Position numbers and translations under genes: made by a program. A stretch of DNA of 51,074 nt from Affinundibacterium baiyunense (lineage in GTDB: Bacteria > Pseudomonadota > Gammaproteobacteria > Burkholderiales > Burkholderiaceae_D), in assembly GCF_018139645.1 (NCBI RefSeq), contig NZ_JAGSPM010000016.1, positions 1 through 51,074 of the forward strand, read 5' to 3'. Shown in pieces: positions 47,951 through 51,074 of the stretch; the stretch's first letter is position 1, and each line of letters begins with the position of its first letter. The notes below the pieces were generated by a model. It did not search any database. It was not told the origin of the DNA and saw nothing but the letters and a program-made list of their open reading frames with translations.

Positions 47951-47985
47951 AGTTTTTTGCGGTAATGATGTTTAAGTAGTGCAAT

Positions 47986-48061
47986 GCGGGAATAGCTCAG
48001 TTGGTAGAGCGCAACCTTGCCAAGGTTGAGGTCGAGAGTTCGAGACTCTTTTCCCGCTCCA
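47986..48061 (+). tRNA. tRNA-Gly (anticodon GCC), copy 2
   Basis: Identical in sequence to copy 1 and 111 bases downstream of it. The spacer is close to that between copies 2 and 3, so the unit was duplicated in tandem. Confidence 0.98.
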
Positions 48062-48095
48062 AGTTTTTTGCGGCAATGAAGTTTAGTATTGCAAT

Positions 48096-48171
48096 GCGGG
48101 AATAGCTCAGTTGGTAGAGCGCAACCTTGCCAAGGTTGAGGTCGAGAGTTCGAGACTCTTTTCCCGCTCCA
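48096..48171 (+). tRNA. tRNA-Gly (anticodon GCC), copy 3
   Basis: Identical to copies 1 and 2, 110 bases downstream of copy 2, with encoded CCA. A terminator follows at once. Confidence 0.98.
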
Positions 48172-48178
48172 GATTCCG

Positions 48179-48203
48179 AAGGGAAGCACAGCTTCCCTTT
48201 TTT
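48179..48203 (+). terminator. Intrinsic terminator after the tRNA-Gly triplet
   Basis: Stem AAGGGAAGC (48179-48187) / GCTTCCCTT (48191-48199) with a three-base loop and a T run. Confidence 0.9.
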
Positions 48204-48273
48204 GTTCGAAAGTTGTTCCGCTTTTTGTTTATGGTGACTTAAGAGTCGACGTTCAAGCAAAATAGCAACCCTT

Positions 48274-48347
48274 GGCGGGGTAGCAAAGTGGTTATGCAGC
48301 GGCCTGCAAAGCCGTAGACGCCGGTTCGATCCCGACCCCCGCCTCCA
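48274..48347 (+). tRNA. tRNA-Cys (anticodon GCA)
   Basis: 74 bases with encoded CCA. Acceptor GGCGGGG pairs with CCCCGCC, and the anticodon stem CGGC / GCCG closes loop CTGCAAA. Anticodon GCA. T arm has GGTTCGATCCC. I could not identify a good promoter just before it. Confidence 0.97.
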
Positions 48348-48418
48348 AGAATTTTGATAGTTAAGTTTCGAACTATCATGAAGTAACAAGCTAGCAAATT
48401 GCTAGATGCAAGTTGAGT

Positions 48419-48511
48419 GCCCGAGTGGTGAAACTGGTAGACACATCGGACTTAAAATCCGCCGCTTTCCGTAAAAGGGGCGTGCCGGTTCAATTCCGGC
48501 CTCGGGCACCA
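48419..48511 (+). tRNA. tRNA-Leu (anticodon TAA)
   Basis: 93 bases with encoded CCA and a long class II variable arm. Acceptor GCCCGAG / CTCGGGC, anticodon loop CTTAAAA, and T arm GCCGGTTCAATTCCGGC. Decodes UUA/UUG leucine codons. Confidence 0.97.
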
Positions 48512-48572
48512 TTAGTATGTTTTAAGCAGTCCAAAGAAGTTTCGGTCTACGTGCCATATTAAAAATTTAAAA

Positions 48573-48609
48573 AAACCGCACTTTTAAGGAAGTGCGGTTT
48601 TTTTTTATC
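48573..48609 (+). terminator. Intrinsic terminator after tRNA-Leu
   Basis: Stem AAACCGCACTT (48573-48583) / AAGTGCGGTTT (48590-48600), perfect 11 bp, followed by T. It separates the tRNA genes from nadA. Confidence 0.95.
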
Positions 48610-48640
48610 TGTTAAATTGGATTTTTCTTTGAGAGTTGAT

Positions 48641-49774
48641 ATGGAAGCGACAAAAGTAATTGAGTTTGAGCGTCCTCAGATGGATGTGGGTAGTAGTTGT
48701 GTTGCATCAGCTTGGGCGCGTGTGCCGGATATGCCAACAGCAGATGAAAAAGTACAATTAAAGAAGAAAATTGCAGATCTACTGAAAGAAAAGCAGGCCG
48801 TCTTGGTGGCGCATTATTATGTTGACTCTGATTTGCAGGATCTTGCTGAAGAAACGGGTGGGTGTGTTTCTGACTCCTTGGAAATGGCGCGTTTTGGGCG
48901 AGATCATGCAGCAAAAACTTTGGTTGTCGCTGGTGTGAAGTTTATGGGTGAGACAGCCAAAATTCTCAGCCCCGAAAAAACGATTTTAATGCCAGATATG
49001 GATGCTACTTGTTCATTGGATCTTGGTTGTGATCCTGCTGAATTTGCTGCGTTTTGTGATGAGTATCCTGATCGCACGGTCGTTGTGTATGCAAATACAA
49101 GTGCAGCGGTAAAGGCGCGTGCTGATTGGATGGTCACGTCGAGTGTGGGCTTGGATATTGTGGCCGATCTGCATGCACAAGGGAAAAAAATTCTGTGGGC
49201 TCCCGATAAACATTTGGGGAGTTATATCCAAAAACAGACTGGCGCTGATATGTTGCTGTGGCAAGGCTCATGCCTCGTTCACGATGAGTTTAAGGGTATC
49301 GAATTAGAGATTTTGAGGGAGTCTCATCCTGCTGCGAAGATTTTGGTGCATCCGGAATCTCCGGCGGCGGTAGTTGCTTTGGCAGACGTGGTCGGATCTA
49401 CTTCCCAATTAATTAATGCTGCAAGAACTATGGATGCGCAAGAGTTTATCGTTGCGACTGATAATGGGATTTTGCATAAGATGCAAATGGCTGCGCCAAG
49501 CAAGAAATTTATTGTGGCGCCAACGGCGGGGAATAGTGCAACCTGTAAAAGCTGTGCGCATTGCCCTTGGATGGCGATGAACGGACTGCGTAATCTTTTG
49601 CATGTGTTAGAAACTGGTGAAAATCAAATCCAAGTTGATCCCGTCATTGGGCGAAAGGCAAAGTTGTCAATTGATCGTATGTTGGATTTCGCCGCTGCTC
49701 GAAAAACGAACGTGAAGGCGAGTGGTGATTTGGCTCAGGATGGAAAATTGTTTTCTGGTGTTGGCCCAGCATAA
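48641..49774 (+). CDS. nadA: Quinolinate synthase A
   Basis: A 377-residue [4Fe-4S] enzyme that condenses iminoaspartate with dihydroxyacetone phosphate to quinolinate for NAD. Probable cluster ligands are Cys124 (CSLDLGC), Cys211 ([11 protein letters not shown]) and one of Cys302/305/308 in [31 protein letters not shown] is the conserved N-terminal active site. ATG 48641 follows GAGAG. A TTG at 48617 would add eight residues. It is eight bases upstream of nadC. The aspartate oxidase gene nadB is not in the window. Confidence 0.95.
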   Translation: MEATKVIEFERPQMDVGSSCVASAWARVPDMPTADEKVQLKKKIADLLKEKQAVLVAHYYVDSDLQDLAEETGGCVSDSLEMARFGRDHAAKTLVVAGVKFMGETAKILSPEKTILMPDMDATCSLDLGCDPAEFAAFCDEYPDRTVVVYANTSAAVKARADWMVTSSVGLDIVADLHAQGKKILWAPDKHLGSYIQKQTGADMLLWQGSCLVHDEFKGIELEILRESHPAAKILVHPESPAAVVALADVVGSTSQLINAARTMDAQEFIVATDNGILHKMQMAAPSKKFIVAPTAGNSATCKSCAHCPWMAMNGLRNLLHVLETGENQIQVDPVIGRKAKLSIDRMLDFAAARKTNVKASGDLAQDGKLFSGVGPA

Positions 49775-49782
49775 GGGATGTT

Positions 49783-50673
49783 ATGAGTGTTCAAAATACA
49801 AATTTACAAAATGCATTTGCTCCTTTTGATTCGGATTTGTCGAAAGCACTAAGTGCGAGTGTTGCGCTTGCTTTGCTTGAAGATGTTGGAAGTGGTGACT
49901 TGACGGGTGAGCTTGTGCCGGCCGACGTGCAAGTTGTTGCGCATGTTTTGGTGCGTGAAGAGGCTGTGTTGTGTGGTGCGCCTTGGTTTGATGCTGTGAT
50001 GTTTGCGCTTGATAGTTCGATTGTGATTGACTGGCAATATGCTGAAGGTGATCTGATGAGTGCGAATACGATCGTTTGTAAAATTCAAGCCCCAGCACGT
50101 AGTTTATTAACTGCGGAACGTAGTGCGCTCAATTTTATGCAATTGTTGTCGAGTGTTGCGACCGCTACTCGTCGCTATGTGAAATTAATTGAGGGAACAT
50201 CTGCTGCTATTTTAGATACGCGTAAAACTTTACCGGGTATGCGTCTGGCGCAAAAATATGCGGTGCGTGTTGGCGGCGGTAAGAATCAGCGATTGGCTTT
50301 GTATGACGGAATTTTGATTAAGGAAAATCATATTGCTGCAGCGGGCGGTATTGCGTCAGCATTGCTCAGTGCAGGTGAGGTTGCAGCCAAATATGATCGT
50401 CAAATTAGTGTGCAAATTGAGGTTGAGTCTCTAGATGAATTGCGTCAAGCATTGGATGCAGGGGCGACTTCGATTCTATTGGATAATTTTACTACGTCAA
50501 TGATGCGCGAGGCTGTGACTGTAAATTCTGGTCGCGCCTTGTTGGAGGCATCGGGTGGAGTGGATTTGACGTCAGTGCGTGCGATTGCTGAGACTGGTGT
50601 TGATCGTATTTCAATTGGTGCACTGACTAAAGATATTCGCGCGATTGATTTTTCATTACGGGTTCAATCTTAA
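49783..50673 (+). CDS. nadC: Nicotinate-nucleotide diphosphorylase (quinolinate phosphoribosyltransferase)
   Basis: A 296-residue enzyme converting quinolinate and PRPP to nicotinate mononucleotide, CO2 and PPi. LEDVGSGDLTGELVP, ILDTRKTLPGMRLAQKYAVR with GGGKNQRLALYDGILIKENH, and EVESLDELRQALDAG are family signatures. It continues the product of NadA and is almost certainly cotranscribed with it. A terminator follows 25 bases past the stop. Confidence 0.97.
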   Translation: MSVQNTNLQNAFAPFDSDLSKALSASVALALLEDVGSGDLTGELVPADVQVVAHVLVREEAVLCGAPWFDAVMFALDSSIVIDWQYAEGDLMSANTIVCKIQAPARSLLTAERSALNFMQLLSSVATATRRYVKLIEGTSAAILDTRKTLPGMRLAQKYAVRVGGGKNQRLALYDGILIKENHIAAAGGIASALLSAGEVAAKYDRQISVQIEVESLDELRQALDAGATSILLDNFTTSMMREAVTVNSGRALLEASGGVDLTSVRAIAETGVDRISIGALTKDIRAIDFSLRVQS

Positions 50674-50698
50674 TTTGTATTTGATCTTGATGTAAAAG

Positions 50699-50724
50699 CG
50701 CTCCAATTGTGGAGCGTTTTTTTT
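50699..50724 (+). terminator. Intrinsic terminator of nadAC
   Basis: Stem CGCTCC (50699-50704) / GGAGCG (50711-50716) with an 8-base T run. Confidence 0.93.
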
Positions 50725-50785
50725 ATGGGAAGTTTTAAACGATTTATTCGAATTATTTAATTTATTCAGTATGGCGAAATAAGCC

Positions 50786-50815
50786 TTGCCAAGGAAGTGA
50801 AGGGTTTGCTATAGT
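50786..50815 (+). promoter_or_regulatory. Candidate upstream promoter of an rRNA operon
   Basis: TTGCCA (50786-50791), 18 bases, TATAGT (50810-50815), followed by a GC-rich CGCCTCCCG, a discriminator-like stretch seen at stringently controlled promoters. Confidence 0.6.
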
Positions 50816-50933
50816 TCGCCTCCCGTAGAAATGCGGGTGTGAAATAAGAGTAATGCAAGCAGTAAGACGTTGATTTTCCTGGTGTTTAAATCGAGTAGTA
50901 AGAAACGATTTAAGCGAAATAAAAAACAGGGGG

Positions 50934-50962
50934 TTGACGAGAAGTTGGAAGTGCTGCATAAT
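50934..50962 (+). promoter_or_regulatory. Main candidate promoter of an rRNA operon
   Basis: TTGACG (50934-50939), 17 bases, CATAAT (50957-50962). The A-rich, T-containing run at 50900-50930 just upstream could act as an UP element. The 16S gene begins beyond the window edge. Confidence 0.85.
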
Positions 50963-51074
50963 CTCGTTTCTCTGCTGCTGACGAACACAACGCTTCGAAG
51001 CAAAAGCAGAAAAGAATTGAAGATCTTTAACAATTAACAGTCAATAAATGTGGGCACTTGATAGTGATAGCGAC
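50963..51074 (+). other. Leader of an rRNA operon with boxA antitermination site (16S truncated off)
   Basis: The text after the promoter resembles Burkholderiales 16S leaders. ATCTTTAACA at 51023-51032 matches a boxA core (CTCTTTAACA type) for NusB/NusE antitermination. The palindrome GCTTCGAAGC lies at about 50992-51001. The mature 16S start is not reached. Confidence 0.8.

Noticed and set aside
47875..48171. Three near-identical direct repeats at about 110-base spacing, considered as a CRISPR or satellite array
   Set aside because: Each repeat folds as a complete tRNA-Gly with encoded CCA; spacers are similar to each other, unlike CRISPR spacers.
47812..48389. Minus-strand frames with internal protein repeats over the tRNA cluster
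   Set aside because: The repeats are antisense translations of the three identical tRNA-Gly genes, a well-known source of false proteins.
1..51074. Search for prophage, insertion sequence, defence, toxin-antitoxin, secretion or biosynthetic clusters
   Set aside because: All recognisable genes are housekeeping or common accessory genes; no transposase, integrase, restriction, capsid or NRPS/PKS motifs were seen.

Overview
The window reads as ordinary chromosome of a betaproteobacterium of the order Burkholderiales, most likely an Oxalobacteraceae-type organism of moderate GC content such as Undibacterium. That placement is inference. It rests on the leuC / entericidin-like lipoprotein / leuD / leuB / asd / fimV / truA order, the rpsF-priB-rpsR-rplI operon, the lepA-lepB-DUF4845-rnc-era-recO-pdxJ-acpS chain, and a Burkholderiales-like 16S rRNA leader at the right edge. 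I see no prophage, insertion sequence, CRISPR array, toxin-antitoxin pair, plasmid gene or defence island. No clearly undescribed multi-gene system is visible.

Layout. 1-4650: 3-hydroxybutyrate dehydrogenase on the minus strand, divergent from an alpha/beta hydrolase, a RidA-family protein and RelA, whose HD hydrolase site looks inactive. 4900-7880: two exported zinc exopeptidases (M28 and M14). 7980-13210: the glycine cleavage genes gcvT-gcvH-gcvP behind a tandem glycine riboswitch, with two different inverted-repeat elements in the two intergenic gaps. 13210-16110: an AT-rich noncoding stretch and a secreted M9 collagenase with a C-terminal PPC domain. 16300-18330: a stand-alone TonB C-terminal protein, a DUF962/Mpo1-like membrane protein and lexA with tandem SOS boxes. 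18450-21630: the S6-PriB-S18-L9 operon and dnaB. 21750-28170: a DUF47/Pit phosphate module, a LytS/LytTR-type two-component pair, and a REC-DUF3369-GGDEF-EAL protein. 28420-38160: aroC, then leuC, a 43-codon lipoprotein, leuD, leuB, asd, fimV and truA. 38350-47830: lepA through pgsA, tightly packed with several overlaps of 4-8 bases. 47830-48610: three near-identical tRNA-Gly(GCC) genes, tRNA-Cys(GCA) and tRNA-Leu(TAA). 48640-50670: nadA-nadC. 50780-51074: two candidate promoters and the leader of an rRNA operon whose 16S gene begins beyond the window.

How the parts work together. Glycine sensed by the riboswitch should control the T, H and P proteins of glycine cleavage. LeuCDB carry out isopropylmalate isomerisation and oxidation in leucine synthesis, and Asd and AroC feed the aspartate-family and aromatic pathways. 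The lepA-pgsA block joins translation, protein export, RNA processing, DNA repair, cofactor synthesis and phospholipid synthesis. NadA and NadC supply NAD precursors.

Most interesting for follow-up: the REPIN-like repeat pair before gcvP, the riboswitch expression platform, the small lipoprotein inside the leucine operon, the extracytoplasmic region of the LytS-type kinase, the hairpin in the rpsF leader, the truA/lepA junction, and the uvrC-pgsA-Gly-Cys-Leu tRNA order shared with E. coli but with the glycine tRNA tripled.
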